Assembly: GCA_020622105.1 (NCBI GenBank)
Contig: JAHRYP010000008.1
Coordinates: 1-64,000 of the forward strand
Origin: Methylotenera sp.
GTDB lineage: Bacteria; Pseudomonadota; Gammaproteobacteria; Burkholderiales; Methylophilaceae
Length of the DNA stretch: 64,000 nucleotides
Reading direction: 5' to 3'
Part shown: positions 56,852-64,000 of the stretch, piece by piece
How the letters are laid out: each line of letters begins with the position of its first letter
Position numbering within the stretch: position 1 is the first letter of the stretch
Position numbers and translations under genes: made by a program
The notes under the pieces: model-generated
Database searches by the model: none
What the model was told of the DNA's origin: nothing
The model's input: the letters and a program-made list of their open reading frames with translations, nothing else

Positions 56852-59188
56852 TTGCTAACAACCAATTTGACCGCCGATGAAGCCGTATCCAATCCTGCAT
56901 GGACGATTCTGGATACGGAAGATCAATGGCAGGAATTCAGCGAGCCTTTTGGGGACGATACTGAGCAAGCATTAGTACAGTCAAATCTGTTATTGGATGG
57001 TTTACGCTGTGCCGCCTGTTCCGGCATTATTGAAGAAGGCCTGAAGTCATCCCCCGGCGTAGTAAGTGCTCGCGTCAGCATGTCTAAAAGACGTGCTGTT
57101 GTCGTGTGGTCTCCGTCACAAACGCGTCCGTCAAAAATCCTGAGTACGGTACAAGCTTTAGGCTACAGCGCAAGCCCCGCTACACAGCACGAGAGTGATC
57201 TGGAGGTCATCAAAAAACAGCGTGCTGCATTCTGGCGCTGGATGGTTGCCGGTTTTTGCATGATGCAGGTCATGATGTACGCGAGCCCAACTTACTTTAC
57301 TGAGCAGGGCGAAATTTCGGCAGACATATTACATCTGCTTAACTGGGCATCATGGCTACTCAGCCTGCCGGTATTGCTGTTTTCCAGTAGCTCATTTTTC
57401 AGCAACGCACTGCGCGACCTCAGAATGAAACAGATCAGCATGGACCTGCCGGTTGCACTCGGCATTGTTATTACTTTTGTTGTCAGTTCAGCCGCGACAT
57501 TTGAGCCAAACAGCTGGTGGGGTCACACCGTTTATTTTGACTCACTGACCATGTTCGTGTTTTTTCTACTTTCAGCACGCCTGATTGAAGTAAAACTACA
57601 CCGCAAAACAATGGGCGCTCTTGAATCACTAGTAAGCCGTATTCCTGAAAATACAGAGCGGCAGAATGCAGACGGCACCTACAGCCGCGTATTGAATACC
57701 AAACTCAGAATTGGCGATATCGTGCGTGTCAATCTTGGCGAAGCATTTCCCGGTGACGGCAAGCTTGCTAGTGGCAGCACCAGTGTTGATGAGTCCTTAC
57801 TCACTGGTGAATCAACGCCCATACATAAGAATGAGGGCGATGATGTGATTGCCGGCAGTTATAACTTGCGTCAGCCAGTCAATATCGTACTGGAAGCAAT
57901 TGGTGCCTCCACAAAATACGGCCAGATTGTGAACCTGATTAATCAGGCCGCGATTGAAAAACCGAGGTTATCGAAACTGGCAGACCGTGTGGCACGACCG
58001 TTTCTGATTTTCGTTATTTTAAGTGCTGCGATTGCCGCTGCGCTGCTGTGGGATGTTGACCGTGGGCGCGCACTCATGACTGCCGCTGCTGTACTGATTG
58101 TTACCTGCCCGTGTGCACTTTCTTTGGCGACGCCTGCTGCCATGCTTTCCAGCGCCAGTGCATTCGTCAAACGTGGCATTCTGATTAAACGCTTGCAGGC
58201 AATTGAAAACATCGCTGATATCGATACAGTTATTTTTGATAAAACCGGCACCCTCACTGAAGACCACATTGAGATCAAAGCCATCCAGCATAAGGCAGGC
58301 TTATCAGAAACCAGTGCGCTTGCTTTGGCTGCCGCAGTCGCAAAGCATTCGTTCCACCCGGTTTCACGGGCGCTGTTTAGCGCTTATCAGGCACAGCAAC
58401 AAACACCGCTGGCGCTGGAATTAGATAGCATTCAGGAAACCATCGGCGCCGGGGTTAGTGCCCGCATCAAAAACCTCACCGTAAATGATGCTTTTGCTGA
58501 CCCTGATTTGATCAGCGGTCAGTTAAAGTTAGGCTCAGCCCAATTCTGTAGCGTGAATGAAGATAATCAGCACGCGCAACAGGTGCATCTGGCAGACCAT
58601 AGCGGCTGGCTGGCAAGTTTCATCCTGCAGGAAGCGATTAAACCGCATGCTGCGCAAACCATACAGCAACTGAAAAATGCCGGCATTAATATAGAGCTGC
58701 TGTCAGGCGACCGCTCCGATGCGGTGGAAAATACGGCTAAAGAAATCGGTATTTCCCATTACCAATCCGGTTGTAATCCGGAAGATAAACTTGTACGCCT
58801 GCAAGCCCTCAAGCAACAGGGTAAAAAAGTACTCATGGTAGGTGACGGCCTCAATGACGGTCCAATACTAGCAAGCGCCCATGTTTCCATCGCCATGGGC
58901 AAAGGTGTTCCGCTCACACTGGCACATGCGGACTATATCTTTTTGAACGGCGATATTAGCCAGATTCCCTACCTGATTCGCCATGCCAAGCACACCATGA
59001 AAATTATCAAAGAGAATATTACTTGGGCAATTGTGTACAATTTAATCAGCATACCACTGGCTTTCTTTGGCATACTGTCAGCTTGGCTGGCTGGCTTAGG
59101 CATGGCAGTCAGTTCACTGATTGTTGTGGTGAATGCTTTGCGTTTAACCAAGTTTTCAACTGTGGAATTAACCACCGGGAAAACTTAG
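56852..59188 (+). CDS. ccoI: Copper-transporting P1B-type ATPase, CcoI/FixI type
   Basis: A 778-residue metal pump. The N-terminus has a heavy-metal-binding segment with CAAC at 53-56, then eight transmembrane helices with CPC in VTCPCALSLATP, phosphorylation site DKTGTLTE, GDGLND and the HP-locus SFHPVSRAL. The ccoS gene directly downstream identifies it as the CcoI type that delivers copper for maturation of cbb3-type cytochrome oxidases, rather than a detoxifying CopA. The TTG start at 56852 has GGAG eight bases upstream. No ccoNOP genes lie in the window. Its TAG stop overlaps the left end of a palindromic repeat. Confidence 0.88.
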   Translation: MLTTNLTADEAVSNPAWTILDTEDQWQEFSEPFGDDTEQALVQSNLLLDGLRCAACSGIIEEGLKSSPGVVSARVSMSKRRAVVVWSPSQTRPSKILSTVQALGYSASPATQHESDLEVIKKQRAAFWRWMVAGFCMMQVMMYASPTYFTEQGEISADILHLLNWASWLLSLPVLLFSSSSFFSNALRDLRMKQISMDLPVALGIVITFVVSSAATFEPNSWWGHTVYFDSLTMFVFFLLSARLIEVKLHRKTMGALESLVSRIPENTERQNADGTYSRVLNTKLRIGDIVRVNLGEAFPGDGKLASGSTSVDESLLTGESTPIHKNEGDDVIAGSYNLRQPVNIVLEAIGASTKYGQIVNLINQAAIEKPRLSKLADRVARPFLIFVILSAAIAAALLWDVDRGRALMTAAAVLIVTCPCALSLATPAAMLSSASAFVKRGILIKRLQAIENIADIDTVIFDKTGTLTEDHIEIKAIQHKAGLSETSALALAAAVAKHSFHPVSRALFSAYQAQQQTPLALELDSIQETIGAGVSARIKNLTVNDAFADPDLISGQLKLGSAQFCSVNEDNQHAQQVHLADHSGWLASFILQEAIKPHAAQTIQQLKNAGINIELLSGDRSDAVENTAKEIGISHYQSGCNPEDKLVRLQALKQQGKKVLMVGDGLNDGPILASAHVSIAMGKGVPLTLAHADYIFLNGDISQIPYLIRHAKHTMKIIKENITWAIVYNLISIPLAFFGILSAWLAGLGMAVSSLIVVVNALRLTKFSTVELTTGKT

Positions 59189-59330
59189 GGCACTTCTATA
59201 AATGCAGAATTTGGGATGTAGTACAAGGCGCAAGGAGCGCAGGAGCCGAGATAGTATGTGCTATACAGCGAGGCTGCGAGCACCGCGCAACGCAGTAATA
59301 CACCCAAAGAATGTATTTATAGAAGTGCCC
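59188..59330. repeat. Dispersed palindromic repeat, copy B, between ccoI and ccoS
   Basis: A 143-base element with perfect 16-base terminal inverted repeats, GGGCACTTCTATAAAT (59188-59203) and ATTTATAGAAGTGCCC (59315-59330). The core is similar to copy A at 20875-21011 (shared CAAGGCGCA, GAGATAGTATG, ATACAGCGA and the GCGAGCACCGCG block). The first base is the last base of the ccoI stop codon. No open frame is seen inside, so it is non-autonomous (MITE-like or a structured-RNA element). Confidence 0.8.
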
Positions 59331-59349
59331 ACTACTCCAAAGGTTTGAT

Positions 59350-59490
59350 ATGGACATTTTATTTGTACTGATACCACTCTCTGTCATCATGGCGCTCGTA
59401 GTACTTGCGGGACTCTGGTGGGCAGTTTATCGCGGCCAGTTTGAAGATATTGAAGACGAAGGCAAGCGCATTCTGGAAGATGACGACTAA
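59350..59490 (+). CDS. ccoS: cbb3-type cytochrome oxidase assembly protein CcoS
   Basis: A 46-residue single-span membrane protein: MDILFVLIPLSVIMALVVLA, then GLWWAVYRGQFEDIEDEG and an acidic end ILEDDD. This is the typical CcoS layout (hydrophobic helix, W-AV-x-x-GQF-D-D-EG) required for cofactor insertion into cbb3 oxidase. The gene begins 20 bases after the palindromic repeat B and 161 bases after ccoI. It is too short to be found by length-based gene calling. Confidence 0.88.
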   Translation: MDILFVLIPLSVIMALVVLAGLWWAVYRGQFEDIEDEGKRILEDDD

Positions 59491-59591
59491 CAGCATTCAC
59501 TCAAACCATGCTCCGCTATTTGCTATCAAATCAATCTCCTGCGTAGCAAACGACTACTCAACACCGATAAAAACTATAAAAGAAATAGACT

Positions 59592-60233
59592 ATGGATTTC
59601 GCCAGCATCATCGACATATTTTTACATCTGGATAAACATCTGGAGGCTGTAGCAGCTTCTTATGGCATCTGGATTTACGCCATCCTGTTTGCGATCATAT
59701 TTATAGAAACTGGTGTTGTCGCGATGCCGTTCTTGCCCGGAGATTCGTTGCTATTTGTTGCAGGCGCAATTGCTGCGATTGGCGGCATGAGCCTGCCAGC
59801 ACTCATGATCCTGCTTACAATCGCAGCAATTGCAGGTGATGCAGCCAATTACTCCATAGGCAGATGGTTTGGGCCAAAAGTCTGGTCTTGGGAAAACTCG
59901 CGCTGGTTCAATAAAGATGCCTTTAATAAAACGCATGATTTTTATGAAAAATACGGACCAATCACGATTGTTGTTGGCCGTTTTCTGCCTTTTATCCGCA
60001 CCTTTACTCCATTTGTCGCAGGGGTTGCTGACATGACTTATCCTAAATTTGCTTTTTACAATATTATCGGCGGCATACTCTGGGTATGTGGCCTCACCGG
60101 ATTAGGATTCCTGGTTGGCAATCATCCGTGGGTGAAAGCAAATTTTTCACTGGTTGCATTAGCGTTAATTATCGTACCTACACTGCCTACAATCTGGGTA
60201 GCAGCAAAACACTTCATCAAGTCACGTGTTTAA
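59592..60233 (+). CDS. DedA-family membrane protein
   Basis: A 213-residue integral membrane protein of the DedA/Tvp38 superfamily. It has ETGVVAMPFLPGDSLLFVAGAIAA, the FxPGxxL substrate-loop motif, then GDAANYSIGRWFG and VVGRFLPFIRTFTPFVAGVADMTYPKF, the conserved Arg/Gly/Pro elements needed for function. DedA proteins flip or transport lipid carriers such as undecaprenyl phosphate, and support pH and membrane homeostasis. The gene stands alone between ccoS and the DUF2244-cox unit. Confidence 0.9.
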   Translation: MDFASIIDIFLHLDKHLEAVAASYGIWIYAILFAIIFIETGVVAMPFLPGDSLLFVAGAIAAIGGMSLPALMILLTIAAIAGDAANYSIGRWFGPKVWSWENSRWFNKDAFNKTHDFYEKYGPITIVVGRFLPFIRTFTPFVAGVADMTYPKFAFYNIIGGILWVCGLTGLGFLVGNHPWVKANFSLVALALIIVPTLPTIWVAAKHFIKSRV

Positions 60234-60583
60234 ATTTGGCATCCCTGAATATTCAGTTCATGGGTACTAAACACCGATTCCTCTATATTTAAATAGCATT
60301 GCACTTCCATTCCTCTACTGCATTGCCGCTAAATCTGGCCTGATTTTTCAATCACTATTGAAAATTAATGGCACTTTAAATCTGGCATACAAACCTTTAC
60401 CTACCTCAAAACCACTTGTAATCAAATTGTATAAATTCCTTTCCAATAGTTAAATCTTTGTTTCAAATCTGTAACAAAAGTGCTTGAGACTAGCCTGTTT
60501 TTATGTTAGCTTTTGACATGCGTCAAATTGACGCACGCCAAAAATGTGTATGCAGGTCATCCTCGATAGCTCACAGGTAATGT
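60234..60583. other. Upstream region of the DUF2244-cox operon
   Basis: 350 bases without a gene. It ends in a region with a FixK/FNR-like palindrome listed separately. The segment before this (60240-60500) is AT-rich with no open frame or clear promoter. Confidence 0.5.
60513..60535. promoter_or_regulatory. FNR/FixK-like box and overlapping perfect palindrome upstream of the cox genes
   Basis: TTGACATGCGTCAA (60513-60526) fits the CRP/FNR family pattern TTGAx-N4-xTCAA (FixK TTGM-N6-KCAA). It overlaps TGCGTCAA-A-TTGACGCA (60519-60535), a second perfect palindrome. Two overlapping sites near 50-70 bases before the DUF2244 start suggest oxygen- or redox-dependent control of the oxidase genes. 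No well-spaced -10/-35 pair could be fixed. Confidence 0.5.
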
Positions 60584-61048
60584 ATGACTGTTTTTAGTTC
60601 TGACGGCAACATAATAGTAGCAAAGCCAAATAACTCCCTTACACCCAAGGGCCTCATGTGGCTTTTTATTAGCATTGTGTTATTGACTATGACCGTCGCA
60701 CTGGGAGTTTCATTATCAGGAGCATGGCTTGTGTTACCTTTTGCCGGCTTTGAGGTTTTAGCTTTTGCATATGCGTTGCACCATGTATATCTGCATTACG
60801 GAGATTATGAAAGTGTGTCGCTAGTAGGTAATGAGGTGGTTGTAGAAAAACATAGTTATAAGAATTCGGAGAAATTCACTTTTCAGCGTTATTGGGCAAA
60901 AGTTACCCTGCGCAATAGCATGGACGGGACATGTAGTATCTTCATCGGCTCTCATGGTAAAGAAGTAGAGTTTGGCAGTCGCTATATGGACAATGAGCAA
61001 CGCATAACGGTCGCCAGACAACTTAAACAACAATTAAACATCGTCTAA
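60584..61048 (+). CDS. DUF2244 domain membrane protein upstream of cytochrome oxidase
   Basis: A 154-residue protein. Two adjacent hydrophobic helices lie at about 25-70 (GLMWLFISIVLLTMTVALGVSLSGAWLVLPFAGFEVLAFAYAL shown by its ends GLMWLFISIV and FEVLAFAYAL), followed by a roughly 80-residue beta-rich cytoplasmic domain (VVVEKHSYKNSEKFTFQRYWAKV). DUF2244 genes commonly precede aa3-type cytochrome oxidase genes in proteobacteria; a role in oxidase biogenesis is suspected but not proven. It is 24 bases upstream of coxB. Confidence 0.78.
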   Translation: MTVFSSDGNIIVAKPNNSLTPKGLMWLFISIVLLTMTVALGVSLSGAWLVLPFAGFEVLAFAYALHHVYLHYGDYESVSLVGNEVVVEKHSYKNSEKFTFQRYWAKVTLRNSMDGTCSIFIGSHGKEVEFGSRYMDNEQRITVARQLKQQLNIV

Positions 61049-61072
61049 GTAGTTTTTGTTTTGGGAGAAGGT

Positions 61073-62287
61073 ATGTTAAAGCAAGCAATGAAGAAGTTAA
61101 GTTTCTGTCTGCTGTTTTTACTGACGTCACCAAGGGTATTCGCTGATTACAGTTGGAATTTCCCTGAACCGGTCACGCCAATGGCACTTGACACGCTACA
61201 CGTACACAATAAATTCATGGTGATTGTTGCTATCATTTTTGTCGTGGTTCTGGCAATTATGATTTACTCACTGATCAAGCACCGTAAGAGTGCTGGCTTC
61301 AAGGCCGTTGAAGACAAAGCGCCGTCAACAGCAACAGAAATTTTCTGGACGCTGATTCCATTTGTAATCCTGCTGATTATTGACTTCGTGATTATGGGGA
61401 TTCCCGCTTACCACAGCGTGGTCATGATGGAAGACACCCGTAACGAATCGGACATGGTGATTAAAGTCACCGGCTCGCAATGGCGCTGGCAATACGAATA
61501 CATGGGTAATACCGACAAAGGCATCCAGGCTGGTCTGGAAGAAGCCAAGGGCATTAAGTTCGTAAGCAACTTGTCTACTCCGCAAGATCAGGTAGATGGC
61601 ACGGTTCCTCCGGTTGATGATCCAGCCAAACCATACCTGCTTGATGTCGATAATCGTCTGGTACTGCCTGTGGGCGCTAAAGTACGCATCCTGATGACTT
61701 CTTCAGACGTATTGCACAACTGGTGGGTGCCGCAGTTTGGTTCTTCACGCCTTGCGGTTCCTGGCTTTATCCGTGAAACATGGGTACAGGTTGATAAACC
61801 AGGCACTTACCGCGGTCAATGTAAAGAGTTGTGCGGCAAAGGCCACGGTTATATGCCTGTAGTCGTAGATGCTCTGCCAAAAGAAGAATACAAAGTATGG
61901 GTAGCTGCTAAACAGGCAGAAATTGCCAAAGCAACTGCCGGCTCTGACAAAGAGTGGACTAAAGAAGATCTAATGGCAGAAGGTAAAGCCGTTTATGAGA
62001 AAAACTGTGCGGTATGCCATCAGGTTTCAGGTGCAGGTATCCCTCCAGCTTTCCCGGCACTCACTGGCAGCAAAGTAGCAACATCGCCGATTTTTGGTGC
62101 TGATGGCAAATACCTGCCTGACAGTCACATGGATCGTGTGTTAAACGGCATTCGTATGATGCCTGCATGGAAAGGTACGCTAAATGATACCGAAATTGCA
62201 GCGGTGATCACCTACGAACGAAACGCTCTAGGCAACAGTGTTGGCGATGTTGTTCAGCCATCACAAGTTAAAGCCGCGCGTCAATAA
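61073..62287 (+). CDS. coxB: Cytochrome c oxidase subunit II with fused cytochrome c domain
   Basis: A 404-residue protein: signal peptide (about 1-24), two membrane helices (about 46-68 and 89-112) and a cupredoxin domain with the CuA ligands H215, C250, E252, C254, H258 and M261 in RGQCKELCGKGHGYM. A C-terminal cytochrome c domain follows with CAVCH at 312-316. The fused haem domain defines the caa3-like variant, accepting electrons from soluble cytochromes. I chose the ATG at 61073 with GGAG eight bases upstream; a TTG at 61061 is the alternative. Operon with coxA. Confidence 0.94.
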   Translation: MLKQAMKKLSFCLLFLLTSPRVFADYSWNFPEPVTPMALDTLHVHNKFMVIVAIIFVVVLAIMIYSLIKHRKSAGFKAVEDKAPSTATEIFWTLIPFVILLIIDFVIMGIPAYHSVVMMEDTRNESDMVIKVTGSQWRWQYEYMGNTDKGIQAGLEEAKGIKFVSNLSTPQDQVDGTVPPVDDPAKPYLLDVDNRLVLPVGAKVRILMTSSDVLHNWWVPQFGSSRLAVPGFIRETWVQVDKPGTYRGQCKELCGKGHGYMPVVVDALPKEEYKVWVAAKQAEIAKATAGSDKEWTKEDLMAEGKAVYEKNCAVCHQVSGAGIPPAFPALTGSKVATSPIFGADGKYLPDSHMDRVLNGIRMMPAWKGTLNDTEIAAVITYERNALGNSVGDVVQPSQVKAARQ

Positions 62288-62314
62288 TTGCAAGTTTAGG
62301 TACAGGAGAAACTT

Positions 62315-63907
62315 ATGAGTACTACAGTAGCTGCACATCACGATGAGCACGCCGACCATCCAACCGGAATGATGCGATGGCTGACGACAACCAACCATAA
62401 AGACATTGGTACGATGTACCTCACGTTCTCACTGATCATGTTTCTGGTCGGTGGCTCAATGATTCTGGGCATTCGTGCTGAACTCTTTCAACCCGGCTTA
62501 CAGTTAATGAAACCGGATTTCTTCAACCAACTGATTGGTGTGCATGCACTGATCATGATTTTTGCGGCCTTGATGCCGGCAGCTACCGGTTTTGCTAACT
62601 GGATGCTGCCTCTGCAGATCGGCGCACCGGATATGGCATTGCCGCGCCTGAATAACTGGGGCTTCTGGCTGCTGCCTCCATCTGCAATTTTACTCACACT
62701 GCCGTTCACACTTGCTTTGTTCGGTATTGGCGATGGCGCACTGGCAACCGGCTGGACGTTCTATCCACCACTGTCAGTACAGGGTGGTATCGGCGTAGAC
62801 TTTGCGATTTTTGCTGTGCACTTGCTGGGCATTTCATCAGTGTTAGGTTCTATTAACATCATCGTCACTTTGTTCAACATGCGCGCGCCTGGCATGACAT
62901 TAATGAAAATGCCGATGTTTGCATGGGGCTGGTTGATTACGGCTTTCTTGCTGATTGCTACTATTCCTGTGTTAGCTGGCGCAGTGACCATGTTGTTAAC
63001 AGACCGTCATTTCGGTACGCACTTCTTTGATGCAGCTGGTGGCGGCGACCCGATTTTGTTCCAGCATTTATTCTGGTTCTTCGGTCACCCGGAAGTTTAT
63101 ATTCTGTTATTACCAGTATGGGGTTTCATTCCACAAATCCTGCAAACATTCTCACGTAAACCAATGTATGGCTACAAAGCACAGGTTTATTCATTCTGGG
63201 CTATCGGTGCCTTATCGGTCGTTGTTTGGGCGCATCACTTCTTTACCGCTGGTTTGCCAGTGCCTGCCCTGCTCTACTTCATGTACAGCACCATGGCTAT
63301 TTCATTACCACTTGCAGTATTGTTCTTCTGCTGGATTAAGACCATGTGGCGTGGCTCTATGAGCTTTGAAACACCAATGCTGTTCACAGTAGGCTGGATT
63401 ATTCTGTTCGGTATTGGCGGTTTAACCGGCTTGGTACTCGCTGACGTTGCTGCTGACGCACAGTATCACAACAGTTATTTCGTTGTAGCGCACTTCCACT
63501 ACACCCTGTTTGCCGGCGGCATCATGGGCATTATGGCTGGCGTGTACTATTGGCTGCCAAAAATGACCGGCCATATGTATAACGAAAAATTGGGCAAATT
63601 GCACTTCTGGTTAACGGCTATTTCGTTCAACCTGACATTTATCCCGCAATTTTTCTTAGGCTTGGCTGGTATGCCACGTCGCATCCCTGACTACGCACTG
63701 CAATTTGCAGAATTCAATATGATTTCTTCAATCGCAGCATTTGTGCTCGGTTTATCACAATTAATCTTTGTGTATAACATCATCAGCACCGTAAGAGGCG
63801 GCAAGAAAGCGACTGATCAGGTTTGGGAGGGTGCAGAAGGTTTGGAGTGGACATTACCATCCCCTCCTCCGTACCACAGCTTTACCGAGCAACCCGTAGT
63901 TAAATAA
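62315..63907 (+). CDS. coxA: Cytochrome c oxidase subunit I (aa3-type)
   Basis: A 530-residue, twelve-helix haem-copper oxidase subunit. Helix VI contains GHPEVYILLLPVWGF (the His-Tyr crosslink and K-channel region), followed by QVYSFWAIGALSVVVWAHHFFTAG, with the CuB histidines of VWAHHFF; haem ligands HALIMIFAALMPA and HFHYTLFAGGIMGIMAG are also present. It reduces O2 to water and pumps protons. The N-terminal DHPTGMMRWLTTTNHKDIGTMYL is the standard start. It follows coxB by 27 bases. Confidence 0.96.
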   Translation: MSTTVAAHHDEHADHPTGMMRWLTTTNHKDIGTMYLTFSLIMFLVGGSMILGIRAELFQPGLQLMKPDFFNQLIGVHALIMIFAALMPAATGFANWMLPLQIGAPDMALPRLNNWGFWLLPPSAILLTLPFTLALFGIGDGALATGWTFYPPLSVQGGIGVDFAIFAVHLLGISSVLGSINIIVTLFNMRAPGMTLMKMPMFAWGWLITAFLLIATIPVLAGAVTMLLTDRHFGTHFFDAAGGGDPILFQHLFWFFGHPEVYILLLPVWGFIPQILQTFSRKPMYGYKAQVYSFWAIGALSVVVWAHHFFTAGLPVPALLYFMYSTMAISLPLAVLFFCWIKTMWRGSMSFETPMLFTVGWIILFGIGGLTGLVLADVAADAQYHNSYFVVAHFHYTLFAGGIMGIMAGVYYWLPKMTGHMYNEKLGKLHFWLTAISFNLTFIPQFFLGLAGMPRRIPDYALQFAEFNMISSIAAFVLGLSQLIFVYNIISTVRGGKKATDQVWEGAEGLEWTLPSPPPYHSFTEQPVVK

Positions 63908-63925
63908 GCTAAATATAGTGGATGT

Positions 63926-63953
63926 GAAGGCTCAACACTCTGCTTGAGCCTTC
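63926..63953 (+). terminator. Hairpin after coxA
   Basis: GAAGGCTCAA (63926-63935) pairs with TTGAGCCTTC (63944-63953) around 8 bases. Only TAATT follows rather than a U-run, so it is more likely an mRNA-stabilising or partial-termination hairpin between coxA and the next cox gene. Confidence 0.6.
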
Positions 63954-63962
63954 TAATTGAAT

Positions 63963-64000
63963 ATGAAAAATCAAGAAATGAATAAAAGTAGCAACAAAAA
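63963..64000 (+). CDS. Start of probable cytochrome oxidase assembly gene (ctaG-like), cut by the window edge
   Basis: An open frame begins at the ATG at 63963, with a second in-frame ATG at 63978 giving MNKSSNKK. A short basic N-terminus before a membrane helix is typical of CtaG/Cox11, which usually follows coxA. Only 12 codons are visible and no ribosome site is clear, so the assignment rests on position alone. Confidence 0.35.
   Translation, partial: MKNQEMNKSSNK

Overview
The window looks like a chromosomal segment of a betaproteobacterium. My best guess is the Methylophilaceae/Nitrosomonadales neighbourhood, judged from overall protein character, moderate GC and gene order. No 16S rRNA, tRNA or methanol-oxidation gene is present to prove it. 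I see no CRISPR array, insertion sequence or prophage. Two families of short palindromic repeats are scattered between genes.

Layout. 1-6000: minus-strand remains of an ABC-dependent surface-polysaccharide export cluster (rfbC remnant, wzm, cysC, wzt, PAPS-type sulfotransferase, broken TylF-type methyltransferase, broken acyltransferase, start of another methyltransferase). APS kinase plus sulfotransferase implies a sulfated glycan, but several genes are decayed or frameshifted. 6267-14785: a sulfide:quinone oxidoreductase, a haem-binding DUF3365 protein, a TolC-RND-adaptor pump and a DUF2892 protein on one strand, apparently controlled by a divergent ArsR-type repressor with palindromes over the promoters. 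14798-28690: sulfur handling continues with a TauE/SafE exporter, cysK, cysE and a complete isc operon (iscR, an extra cysteine desulfurase, iscS, iscU, iscA, hscB, hscA, fdx), interspersed with a Gcr-like membrane protein, suhB and trmJ.

28788-42222: beta-carbonic anhydrase; an OprP-type phosphate porin with a Pho box; an EAL-CBS-GGDEF protein; lysS-prfB (with the RF2 autoregulatory frameshift); an ArsC-like reductase; a DUF47/Pit phosphate carrier pair; and pstSCAB with a second Pho box. Porin and Pst together form an outer- and inner-membrane high-affinity phosphate route.

42494-51497 is the most interesting block. On the minus strand lie four genes in the order of the Ralstonia phcBSRQ quorum-sensing operon: fatty-acid methyl-ester synthase, membrane histidine kinase, REC-histidine kinase hybrid and response regulator. 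A FadL-type outer-membrane channel follows directly. The phcB homologue carries one in-frame amber codon. Divergent to this operon are an atypical response regulator and a solo LuxR that keeps all six canonical acyl-homoserine-lactone pocket residues; no luxI is present. A cluster of dyads separates the two arms. 51678-56654: two lipoproteins, YjbQ, a lytic transglycosylase and a clpB with two single-base frameshifts. 56852-64000: ccoI and ccoS (cbb3 oxidase maturation) split by a repeat, a DedA protein, a DUF2244 gene, then coxB-coxA of an aa3-type oxidase and the first codons of what is probably ctaG.

Several genes carry exactly one lesion (tolC, phcB) or two or three single-base indels (clpB, acyltransferase). 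Real decay and sequencing error cannot be separated here, so these are marked as interrupted rather than dead.
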